This document shows, in pieces, positions 1 to 5,649 of a stretch of 10,117 nucleotides of DNA. The stretch's first letter is position 1; each line of letters opens with the position of its first letter. A model generated the notes under the pieces. It made no database searches. It had not been told where the DNA came from and saw only the letters and a program-made list of their open reading frames with translations. The position numbers and the translations under genes were made by a program. The DNA is from Candidatus Poseidoniaceae archaeon (GTDB lineage: Archaea > Thermoplasmatota > Poseidoniia > Poseidoniales > Poseidoniaceae). The stretch is from positions 1 to 10,117 of the forward strand of contig DUHU01000218.1 of assembly GCA_013330765.1 (NCBI GenBank), in the 5' to 3' direction.

Positions 1-1081
1 CCTTGGCTTCAGGAGGCGCTTCTGATTCTGCTTTGGCTTCAGGCGTCGGCTCGGCCGCAGCTTTTTCCTCTGCAGCGGCTGCTTGTCCAGTTCGTAGCGC
101 GGCTTGTTCTGCTTCTCGAGCCTTCAGGTCCTCGATGCTCGCCCCGGTTTGGAGGGCCAGGGCCCTGCGGCGGTCTTCTCGGGCCTTGCGCTCGATTTGC
201 TTGTGACGTGACTTTTCGATGCTCTGGAGCATGTACATCGCGTCGTGTTCGAGAAGCGGCGAGTCGGAAATGAGTGTGATGTCGAGCCAACCGCCGTCTT
301 CGACGATGAATTCGGCAAGAGGCTCGAAGTTGAGGTCAGATTTCTTGATCTGGGTGTAGAACTGAGCGTTTCCACCGCGGTGCTCGACGCCGGAAAAGTG
401 GCAGTAGAATTCCTTGGTGCCGATGGTCTCTCGGACCTGATCGAACAATTCGCCGTAGTCCTCCGAGGTTCGCATGCTGCCGTGGCCGCGAGCGTGGATG
501 TGCGCCATGTTCAGCACAGGAATGGTGCCTTCAACGTGGTTGACGACTTCGAGCACTTCTTCCAGGCTTCCCCACAATTCTTGGCGACCGGAGGTTTCGA
601 TGCCGACTTTGGACGGTGTTCCGTTCTTGATCCAAGGGAAGACTGGAAACTCGTCATCGTCGTCGTGCCAGATGGTTTCCAGTCGATCGACGACGCTGGA
701 GAAAATGTTGGCCACGGTTTCGTTGGCTTCTCGACCACGTCCGCTTTGGCCGTAATGGCCGGTGTGGAGGGTGACGTGGCGGGCGTTGATGGTGCGTGCT
801 GCTTGGAGCGTGGCTTCGATCTTCGCCAAAGATCGTCCCAGTTCCACGCGGCCTCCAAGGAGTTCGCTGTAGTACGGCCCGTGAATGTTCATTTCGAACC
901 CGGTTTTTTCAGCGAGCACACCGGCTTGCCAATACTGGTCAAAATGCTGCGGTTGAATCATGCGAACGGTTTGGGCCTCCATCGTTTCCAGGCCAAGGGC
1001 GATGATGTCGTCCATGCCTTCAACGATCGTACGACCTTTGCACGAAAGAGGAACGCCAGCGGGTCCGAACTTTACCGGCAT
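1..1081 (-). CDS. Endonuclease IV-family (AP endonuclease 2) TIM-barrel protein, 3' end beyond window
   Basis: The minus strand is open from an ATG at 1081 to the left edge (360 codons, no stop seen). Family members are metal-dependent TIM-barrel enzymes that cut DNA at abasic sites in base-excision repair. Motifs in order, numbered from this start: NIHGPYY with His68, LHTGHY with His106, GIETSG with Glu162, AHIHARG with His194, CHFSG with His228 and SDSP near residue 273; these fit the metal-site segments of endonuclease IV and especially the archaeal branch. From about residue 290 the protein becomes a charged, Ala/Glu/Lys/Pro-rich tail, which is not part of the usual barrel. The chosen start has GGAG about 4 nt upstream and gives an MPVKFGPAG N-terminus. 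An in-frame ATG at 1117 would add 12 Gly-rich residues and is less likely. It is divergent from ribB. Two expected acidic metal ligands look changed (Asp to Asn at 191, Glu to Asp near 273), so AP-endonuclease activity is not certain; it could be another TIM-barrel hydrolase or isomerase of the fold. Confidence 0.85.
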   Translation of the reverse strand, partial: MPVKFGPAGVPLSCKGRTIVEGMDDIIALGLETMEAQTVRMIQPQHFDQYWQAGVLAEKTGFEMNIHGPYYSELLGGRVELGRSLAKIEATLQAARTINARHVTLHTGHYGQSGRGREANETVANIFSSVVDRLETIWHDDDDEFPVFPWIKNGTPSKVGIETSGRQELWGSLEEVLEVVNHVEGTIPVLNMAHIHARGHGSMRTSEDYGELFDQVRETIGTKEFYCHFSGVEHRGGNAQFYTQIKKSDLNFEPLAEFIVEDGGWLDITLISDSPLLEHDAMYMLQSIEKSRHKQIERKAREDRRRALALQTGASIEDLKAREAEQAALRTGQAAAAEEKAAAEPTPEAKAESEAPPEAK

Positions 1082-1205
1082 AGCACTCCCCCCATCGCCG
1101 CCGAAATGGTCCCCCATGAAGAACCCTTTCCGGTAAAAGCGTCCCCAAATCTGGCAGAAAGGTTCCGATACGACCCTTCTTGAAGGGGAGGCCAAGCCTG
1201 AGAAC
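1082..1205. promoter_or_regulatory. Divergent intergenic region upstream of the endonuclease IV homologue and ribB
   Basis: This 124-nt spacer must carry the start signals for the minus-strand gene and for the plus-strand rib cluster. On the minus strand a GCTTTTACC stretch (about 1133-1141) is the only T/A-rich candidate for a TATA-like element; the match is weak. On the plus strand AGGGGAGG ends at 1191, 14 nt before the ribB ATG, a long but usable Shine-Dalgarno spacing. Immediately before it CCCTTC-TT-GAAGGG (1174-1187) can fold into a short stem whose 3' arm overlaps the first G residues of the Shine-Dalgarno. I cannot identify a known riboswitch; there is no room for a canonical FMN element. 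Archaeal rib genes can be controlled by the RbkR regulator, but I did not identify its operator. Confidence 0.4.
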
Positions 1206-1925
1206 ATGACCACTGGCCTACAGGCAGCGCTCGATGCATTCGGCCGAGGTGAACCTGTTTGCGTTTTTGACGCGGAAAACCGCGAAGGCGAGACAGACTT
1301 GCTCTTTCCAGCTCTGAACGCGGACCCCGCTTCGATGCGCCGACTCCGCCAAGAATGCGGCGGTCTGCTCTTCTTGGCCATCGGTCACGACGTGGGTGAA
1401 GCCTTCGGATTGCCCTATTTGCAAGACCTCCACGCCGACGCTGCATTGATGCAGGAACACCCCGTGTTGCACGCCCTCCGCACCAATGATTTGCAATACG
1501 ATGCGCGCTCGGCCTTCACGCTCTCGATCAACCACCGCGACACCTTCACTGGCATCACCGACCGGGACCGGTCGCTCACCACACGCCGTTTTGCTGAACT
1601 GACCCATCAGGTCCTCTCAGAAGGTACCGGTCAATCAGAAGCCATCGCGATGCTGGGAAAGGAGTTCAGGACGCCAGGACACATTCCCGTCTGCCGCGAA
1701 GCAGAACATGGCCTGAAGCGCCGGCAGGGCCACACCGAATTGGCGGTAGGTCTTGCTCGCGCAGCGGGCGCCGTTCCCGTGGTCATCGGTGCGGAGATGC
1801 TTGAACCGGATGGCGACGCGGCCCTGAAAGTGGCCGATGCTGAAGCATGGGCAGAGCGTCACAAGATTCCATTCGTCCACGGGGCGGAGCTCCTCATCCA
1901 CCTCGGTCTTGAGCCGAAGGCGTGA
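1206..1925 (+). CDS. ribB: 3,4-dihydroxy-2-butanone 4-phosphate synthase, archaeal type
   Basis: This enzyme converts ribulose 5-phosphate to 3,4-dihydroxy-2-butanone 4-phosphate plus formate, supplying the four-carbon unit of riboflavin; it is cytosolic and needs a divalent metal. The 239-residue protein is a stand-alone RibB without a fused GTP cyclohydrolase II domain. The acidic active-site loop FDAENREGETD (residues 21-31) near the N-terminus is diagnostic. The middle segment FTLSINHRDTFTGITDRDRS (104-123) matches the family substrate-binding block, and GHTE (175-178) carries the conserved His and Glu. Length is normal for archaeal RibB. The ATG at 1206 is the first plausible start; AGGGGAGG lies 14 nt upstream. 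It is the first gene of the plus-strand cluster, 25 nt before ribL, so co-transcription is likely. Confidence 0.96.
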   Translation: MTTGLQAALDAFGRGEPVCVFDAENREGETDLLFPALNADPASMRRLRQECGGLLFLAIGHDVGEAFGLPYLQDLHADAALMQEHPVLHALRTNDLQYDARSAFTLSINHRDTFTGITDRDRSLTTRRFAELTHQVLSEGTGQSEAIAMLGKEFRTPGHIPVCREAEHGLKRRQGHTELAVGLARAAGAVPVVIGAEMLEPDGDAALKVADAEAWAERHKIPFVHGAELLIHLGLEPKA

Positions 1926-1937
1926 AGGGCCCAAGGC

Positions 1938-1944
1938 AGGAGGG
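1938..1944 (+). promoter_or_regulatory. Shine-Dalgarno site fixing a GTG start for ribL
   Basis: AGGAGGG sits 6 nt before the GTG at 1951, an ideal Shine-Dalgarno sequence and spacing. It lies in the 25-nt gap after the ribB stop and argues for the GTG start rather than an in-frame start inside ribB. Confidence 0.85.
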
Positions 1945-1950
1945 AGAGAC

Positions 1951-2388
1951 GTGAGCGGAAAGCGGGTGATGGCCGTGGGCGTCTTTGACCTCCTTCACGC
2001 CGGGCACCTTCACTACTTGGAACAAGCCAAAGCCCTGGGTGACCATTTGACCGTGGTCGTCGCGCATGACGACACCGTACGTGCCAGGAAACACGACCCC
2101 GTCACGCCCATGACGCTTCGACGCCGGTTGGTGGAAGGCCTCAAACCCGTGGACGAAGCGGTGGTTGGAAATCCTCCAGATGTCCCCATTTTCGACATTC
2201 TCCCCTCGGTTCGTCCTGACGTGATTGCGCTTGGCTACGATCAGGAGCATGCAGAACGTTCCATCCGGACACGCCTCGATGCCCTTGGGCACCAAGGCAT
2301 CGCCGTGACCCGCGTGGAGGGCTTGTCTGGCGATCTTGACGGTACGCGCAAAATCATTGCACGCATCCTTGAACGAGGTGCAGCCTGA
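1951..2388 (+). CDS. ribL: FAD synthetase (FMN adenylyltransferase), archaeal RibL type
   Basis: RibL transfers AMP (or CMP in the characterised archaeal enzyme) to FMN, giving FAD and pyrophosphate. The 145-residue protein is a single nucleotidyltransferase domain: GVFDLLHAGH (10-19) holds the HxGH nucleotide-binding signature, LRRRLVEGLKPVDEAVVG (56-73) is the family Arg-rich helix and strand, IALGYDQ (92-98) is the conserved block near the base site, and GTRKI (131-135) stands at the usual C-terminal phosphate-binding position. The length matches archaeal RibL. By sequence alone it could be a glycerol-3-phosphate or other cytidylyltransferase, since these share the fold. Its place between ribB and ribE makes RibL the best call. 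GTG start at 1951 with a perfect Shine-Dalgarno; the stop overlaps the ribE start (TGATG). It contains no cysteine. Confidence 0.9.
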   Translation: MSGKRVMAVGVFDLLHAGHLHYLEQAKALGDHLTVVVAHDDTVRARKHDPVTPMTLRRRLVEGLKPVDEAVVGNPPDVPIFDILPSVRPDVIALGYDQEHAERSIRTRLDALGHQGIAVTRVEGLSGDLDGTRKIIARILERGAA

Positions 2389-2996
2389 TGTTCACAGGTC
2401 TTGTTGAAGGGCGCGGTCGCGTCCAATCCTTCGAACCCATGGACGGGTGGTGGAGGCTCGTGGTCAAGGTTCCGAACACCGAGGGCCTCGAACTGGGCGC
2501 GAGCGTGGCCATCGATGGCGCATGCCTCACCGCCGTGGCCGTTCACGGTGACGAAGTCTCCTTTGACGTGATTTCCGAAACCATGCAACGCAGCACAATC
2601 GGGGACCGAAAGGTTGGCGACGAAGTGAACGTCGAGCGAGCGCTTCGCTTCGGTGACGAAGTCGGGGGTCACTTGGTTTCAGGCCACGTGTTCGATACAG
2701 GTCGCATTGAAACCGTGACGAAGACCGGTGAAACGTGCGACATTCATGTGGCCGCCTCCGCTGAAACCATGCGCTACATCTTCGAGAAAGGGTACATCGC
2801 CATCTCCGGCATTTCCTTGACGGTGGGCCTTTGTGAGGGCGAGGGATTCTTCCTTCACTTGATTCCTGAAACACTTGCACGCACCACGCTTGGTTCTGCG
2901 AAACCGGGGGACAGGGTGAACTTGGAAGTGGATCCCATCACGGTCGCAGCGGTCGAGACCGTGGAACGAATCAAAGCGCAGGAGGCGTTGGCATAG
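2388..2996 (+). CDS. ribE: Riboflavin synthase, bacterial-type alpha subunit
   Basis: This enzyme dismutates two 6,7-dimethyl-8-ribityllumazine molecules into riboflavin and the pyrimidinedione precursor. The 202-residue protein shows the internal duplication of the family: repeat 1 (1-97) begins with MFTGLVE and holds IDGACLT (42-48), followed by SETMQRSTIG and VNVERALRFGDEVGGHLVSGH (81-100); repeat 2 (98-190) holds ISGISLTV (139-146) and LIPETLARTTLG (158-169). These are hallmark blocks of bacterial and eukaryotic riboflavin synthase. Many archaea instead use the unrelated, lumazine-synthase-like RibC, so a bacterial-type enzyme in an otherwise archaeal cluster is notable. The start is fixed by MFTG and the 1-nt overlap with the ribL stop. 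The 3' end contains the GGAGG ribosome-binding site for ribH. Confidence 0.97.
   Translation: MFTGLVEGRGRVQSFEPMDGWWRLVVKVPNTEGLELGASVAIDGACLTAVAVHGDEVSFDVISETMQRSTIGDRKVGDEVNVERALRFGDEVGGHLVSGHVFDTGRIETVTKTGETCDIHVAASAETMRYIFEKGYIAISGISLTVGLCEGEGFFLHLIPETLARTTLGSAKPGDRVNLEVDPITVAAVETVERIKAQEALA
2981..2985 (+). promoter_or_regulatory. Shine-Dalgarno site for ribH, inside the end of ribE
   Basis: GGAGG lies 7 nt before the ATA codon at 2993-2995 and 25 nt before the next possible start (GTG at 3011). The spacing fits initiation at ATA, not at GTG. Confidence 0.7.
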
Positions 2997-3397
2997 GATA
3001 CAACATCGGTGTGGTTTGCGGGTCGTTTCACAAGGACGAGGTCGAGCACATGCTTGCTGTGGTTCGTGCCCGCGCGACCGAACTGCAAGCACCGGTGACG
3101 CTGCAGGACCCGACGTGGGTTCCTGGAGCCTTTGAAGTCCCCTTGGCCACCAAGCGTTTGCTTGGACGTGGATGCGATGCGGTCGTCACCCTGGGCATCA
3201 TCGAACGCGGTCAAACCATGCACGGTCAAGCGATGGGTCAAGCGGTGCTCTCCGCCCTCATCGATCTCCAACTCGAATACGGCCGTCCCGTCGGTTTGGG
3301 CATCATTGGCCCGGGTGCAGAACCCGAACACATCGCCCCCCGCCTCGAACCTCATGCAAGGGCAGCCATCGAAGCCGTCGTCCATATGTTGTCCTGA
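2993..3397 (+). CDS. ribH: 6,7-dimethyl-8-ribityllumazine synthase, archaeal type, probable ATA start
   Basis: Lumazine synthase condenses 5-amino-6-ribitylaminouracil with the RibB product to give the substrate of RibE. It usually forms large hollow or ring assemblies. The coding frame shows first strand YNIGVV, WVPGAFEVPLA (substrate loop), CDAVVTLG and RGQTMHG with the conserved His. The C-terminal GLGIIGPG segment followed by AIEAVVHML resembles archaeal RibH rather than bacterial enzymes. Counting from ATA at 2993 gives 134 residues, a normal archaeal length, and keeps the first beta-strand. The ATA overlaps the ribE stop (ATAG) and has GGAGG 7 nt upstream. The only standard start is GTG at 3011, which would remove most of strand 1 and has no good Shine-Dalgarno. 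The gene identity is sure; the start codon is inferred. A 53-nt gap separates it from trxB. Confidence 0.93.
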   Translation: MGYNIGVVCGSFHKDEVEHMLAVVRARATELQAPVTLQDPTWVPGAFEVPLATKRLLGRGCDAVVTLGIIERGQTMHGQAMGQAVLSALIDLQLEYGRPVGLGIIGPGAEPEHIAPRLEPHARAAIEAVVHMLS

Positions 3398-3430
3398 GGC
3401 TTCACGTCTCTGGCGCGAACCTTGAAGGAC

Positions 3431-3440
3431 AGGGCGCCCT
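3431..3440. other. Palindrome AGGGCGCCCT in the ribH-trxB gap
   Basis: A perfect 10-bp palindrome lies 10 nt before the trxB ATG, in the only sizeable gap between ribH and the E1-like gene. It could be an operator or a short hairpin near the trxB start, or chance in GC-rich DNA. No TATA-like element is visible in the 53-nt gap. Confidence 0.25.
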
Positions 3441-3450
3441 TGCTAGGCGC

Positions 3451-4389
3451 ATGGTCGAGTCAGCAGACGTGCATGAGATTATCATCATCGGTTCAGGCCC
3501 CGCTGGATACACCGCAGGCCTGTACGCTGCGCGTGCCATGCTGAAGCCGTTGATGTTCGCCGGATACATGTCTGGTGGGCAATTGATGTTGACTTCAGAC
3601 ATCGAAAATTTCCCCGGTTACCCAAAGGGCATCGGGGGCCCAGAAATGATGATGGAACTGCGCGAGCAAGCCGAGCGCTTTGGACTCCAAGTGCATGACA
3701 AGAACGTGGAATCCGTGGATTTGAGTTCCCGGCCCTTTGCGGTGACGGTCGAAGGAGAAACCTTCCACGCCAACGCCGTCATCGTGTGCACGGGAGCCGA
3801 GTCGATTTGGCTTGGCGCTGAAGGCGAAGAAGCCCAGAAGGGTCGCGGCATCAGCACCTGCGCCACCTGCGACGGGGCCTTCTTCCGCGAAGAAGAGGTC
3901 ATCGTCATCGGCGGCGGGGACTCTGCGATGGAGGAAGCCACGTTCCTCACACGCTTCGCGTCCAAGGTGACCCTCATCCACAGGAGGGACGTTTTCCGAG
4001 CCTCGCAGGTCATGTACGACCGTGCTGCAGCCCACCCGAAAATCGAGATCAAGACCTTCCGACAGGTCACCCGATGGCTCTCAGACGACAAAGGTCTCAG
4101 CGGAGCAGTGCTGGTGGATCCCCGTGATGGAAGCGAGGAAGAAATCGCTTGCACCGGTGCGTTCATCGCCATCGGGCACAAGCCCATCACGTCCTTCCTC
4201 GACGGTCAGGTCGAGACCGACGAGGAAGGGTACATCCTCCACAGCGAACATACGATGACCAACGTACCAGGCGTCTTCGCCGCAGGCGATGTCGTTGACA
4301 CGCGTTACCGTCAAGCCATCACGGCAGCTGGTATGGGCTGCCAAGCCGCCATTGACGCGGAACGTTGGCTTGAGGCTCAGCATGACTGA
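3451..4389 (+). CDS. trxB: Thioredoxin reductase (NADPH, FAD)
   Basis: TrxB passes electrons from NADPH through FAD and a redox disulfide to thioredoxin-like proteins in the cytosol. The 312-residue protein has the FAD-binding GSGPAGYTAGLYAAR (14-28), the redox centre CATC (137-140) inside STCATCDGAFF, the NADPH-binding GGGDSAMEEA (154-163), HRRDVFRAS (177-185), whose two Arg residues favour NADPH, and the second FAD block GVFAAGDV (274-281). Length is standard for low-molecular-weight TrxB. The ATG at 3451 is chosen because the upstream in-frame stretch overlaps ribH and has no family sequence; the Shine-Dalgarno is weak (AGG, 3 nt away). The CATC centre rules out dihydrolipoamide dehydrogenase. 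The end overlaps the next gene by 8 nt, so translational coupling is likely. Confidence 0.95.
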   Translation: MVESADVHEIIIIGSGPAGYTAGLYAARAMLKPLMFAGYMSGGQLMLTSDIENFPGYPKGIGGPEMMMELREQAERFGLQVHDKNVESVDLSSRPFAVTVEGETFHANAVIVCTGAESIWLGAEGEEAQKGRGISTCATCDGAFFREEEVIVIGGGDSAMEEATFLTRFASKVTLIHRRDVFRASQVMYDRAAAHPKIEIKTFRQVTRWLSDDKGLSGAVLVDPRDGSEEEIACTGAFIAIGHKPITSFLDGQVETDEEGYILHSEHTMTNVPGVFAAGDVVDTRYRQAITAAGMGCQAAIDAERWLEAQHD

Positions 4390-5566
4390 ACACGCCATTC
4401 GGCCTTCTCGTGGCGTGGACGCTGTGCGCCATGCACGGCATCTTCGGCTTGAGGGAATTGGCGAGGAAGGGCAGGCCAAATTGGTCGCTTCGTCCGTGGT
4501 CGTTGTTGGAGCAGGAGGCCTTGGGTCGCCCGTGCTCTTGTACCTCGCTGCTGCCGGAGTGGGTCGTTTGACCGTCATTGACGACGACGTGGTCAATCTT
4601 TCCAATCTCCAACGTCAGGTCATTTACAGAACCGAGGACGTCGGGCGGGCGAAGGCAGAAGTTGCACGTGAGCGCCTCTTGGAGTTGGACCCTGGACTTG
4701 CGGTTGAATGCCATGTCGAACGGCTCAATCCACACAACGCCTTGGCCTTGCTTGCCGGACACGATCTTGTGATCGACGGAACCGATCTTATCCCAGCCCG
4801 GTACCTCATCGACGATGCGTGTGCCCTCCTTGGTCTGCCTTGGATTCACGCCTCTGTGCACCGTTTCGAGGGGCGGTTGGCGTTGTTTGAACCCGAACAA
4901 GGCGCATCGTACAGGGACCTCCATCCCGACCCTCCACCACCTGGATCGGTTCAGGCGTGCGACGAAGTCGGCGTCCTTGGAGCCGTGCCGGGCGTGCTTG
5001 GCACCATGCAAGCCGCCCTTGCGGTGGAAGTGCTGCTTGGGCGCGGCGACGCGGCGAAAGGGCGGCTGACGTTGGTTGATGTCCAAGGTTTGGAGACGCG
5101 CCACCTCCGATTCCAACGGCTTCAAGACCGTGAAACGCCGTCGGATTTGGGCGATGCACAACGGCTTTGGGAGGCAGACCCAGCATGCCACGTCGGTCGC
5201 CACGTTGAAGGGTCGGATGCTTCCGTTGGCGGGCAGATGTTCCACCAAATTTCATCCCCGGAATTTTTGCAACGGCGTGCGGCCGGCTGGTCCCCCTTCG
5301 TTTTGGACGTCCGCTCCCCCGAAGAATGCGCCCAGATGGCAGCCCACAGTTGTGGGCTTAGTGTGCCGCATACCCAGGTTCTCGAGGTGATGTCAGATTT
5401 GCCGCACGAAGGGGACATCCTGATTCATTGCAAGTCAGGCATGCGCTCGATGATGGCGGCCATGTTGCTCATGGAAGCCGGCGTGGACGGCTCCCGGTTG
5501 TACAACCTTCAAGACGGCATCCTCGGATGGTATGCCAACGCACCCGAGGACATCCGCGTAGGATGA
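4382..5566 (+). CDS. moeB: MoeB/ThiF/Uba4-like E1 adenylyltransferase fused to a rhodanese domain
   Basis: Proteins of this layout adenylate the C-terminal glycine of a ubiquitin-fold sulfur carrier and help load sulfur for molybdopterin, thiamine or tRNA thiolation. In archaea they may also activate SAMP-type modifiers. Seen in the 394 residues: E1 N-terminus RHARHLRLEGIGEEGQ (16-31), ATP-binding GAGGLGSP (43-50), NLSNLQRQVIY (72-82), GRAK (88-91), DGTD (132-135), PPPPGSVQACDEVGVLG (184-200) with Cys193 as the possible thioester Cys, and a C-terminal rhodanese domain (about 287-394) with FVLDVRSPEE and active-site CKSGMRS (Cys350). The usual zinc cysteine pairs are absent: SYRD (176-179) replaces CYRC, and no CxxC precedes the rhodanese domain. 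The ATG at 4382 has GAGG 6 nt upstream and overlaps trxB by 8 nt. Which carrier it serves cannot be told from this window. Confidence 0.9.
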   Translation: MTEHAIRPSRGVDAVRHARHLRLEGIGEEGQAKLVASSVVVVGAGGLGSPVLLYLAAAGVGRLTVIDDDVVNLSNLQRQVIYRTEDVGRAKAEVARERLLELDPGLAVECHVERLNPHNALALLAGHDLVIDGTDLIPARYLIDDACALLGLPWIHASVHRFEGRLALFEPEQGASYRDLHPDPPPPGSVQACDEVGVLGAVPGVLGTMQAALAVEVLLGRGDAAKGRLTLVDVQGLETRHLRFQRLQDRETPSDLGDAQRLWEADPACHVGRHVEGSDASVGGQMFHQISSPEFLQRRAAGWSPFVLDVRSPEECAQMAAHSCGLSVPHTQVLEVMSDLPHEGDILIHCKSGMRSMMAAMLLMEAGVDGSRLYNLQDGILGWYANAPEDIRVG

Positions 5567-5582
5567 GATGCCACGGATGCCC

Positions 5583-5606
5583 CTTCCACCCCTCTGGGGA
5601 TGGAAG
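5583..5606 (+). terminator. Strong hairpin after the E1-rhodanese gene
   Basis: CTTCCA-CCCC (5583-5592), loop TCT, then GGGG (5596-5599), a bulged A and TGGAAG (5601-5606) form a 10-bp stem with one bulge. It begins 16 nt after the stop at 5566 in the 83-nt gap before the receiver-domain gene. There is no T-tract, which archaeal terminators normally need, so it may be an RNA-processing or attenuation element, or simply mark the end of the rib-trxB-moeB unit. Confidence 0.4.
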
Positions 5607-5649
5607 AGGTTGAAGGCCGTCACCGTTCGCTGTTCCCTTGGGGAAGGCC

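Noticed and set aside
245..1183. Long plus-strand open frame of 312 codons opposite the endonuclease IV homologue
   Set aside because: It shows no family motifs. The opposite strand encodes a protein with clear endonuclease IV motifs across the same stretch, so this is an antisense shadow in GC-rich DNA.
1118..1205. FMN riboswitch upstream of ribB
   Set aside because: The spacer is too short for the conserved multi-helix FMN aptamer and I see none of its conserved segments.
1837..1950. N-terminal extension of ribL starting inside ribB
   Set aside because: The added residues are out-of-frame ribB sequence with no family similarity, and GTG 1951 has a perfect Shine-Dalgarno at 6 nt.
3172..3450. 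N-terminal extension of trxB by 93 residues overlapping ribH
   Set aside because: The segment is His/Arg/Ser-rich shadow sequence. The FAD-binding motif sits at the normal distance from the ATG at 3451.
3451..4389. TrxB as the E3 (dihydrolipoamide dehydrogenase) of the downstream E1
   Set aside because: It has the CATC centre between FAD and NADPH motifs and a length of 312 residues, which is thioredoxin reductase architecture, not the ~470-residue E3 with an N-terminal CxxxxC.
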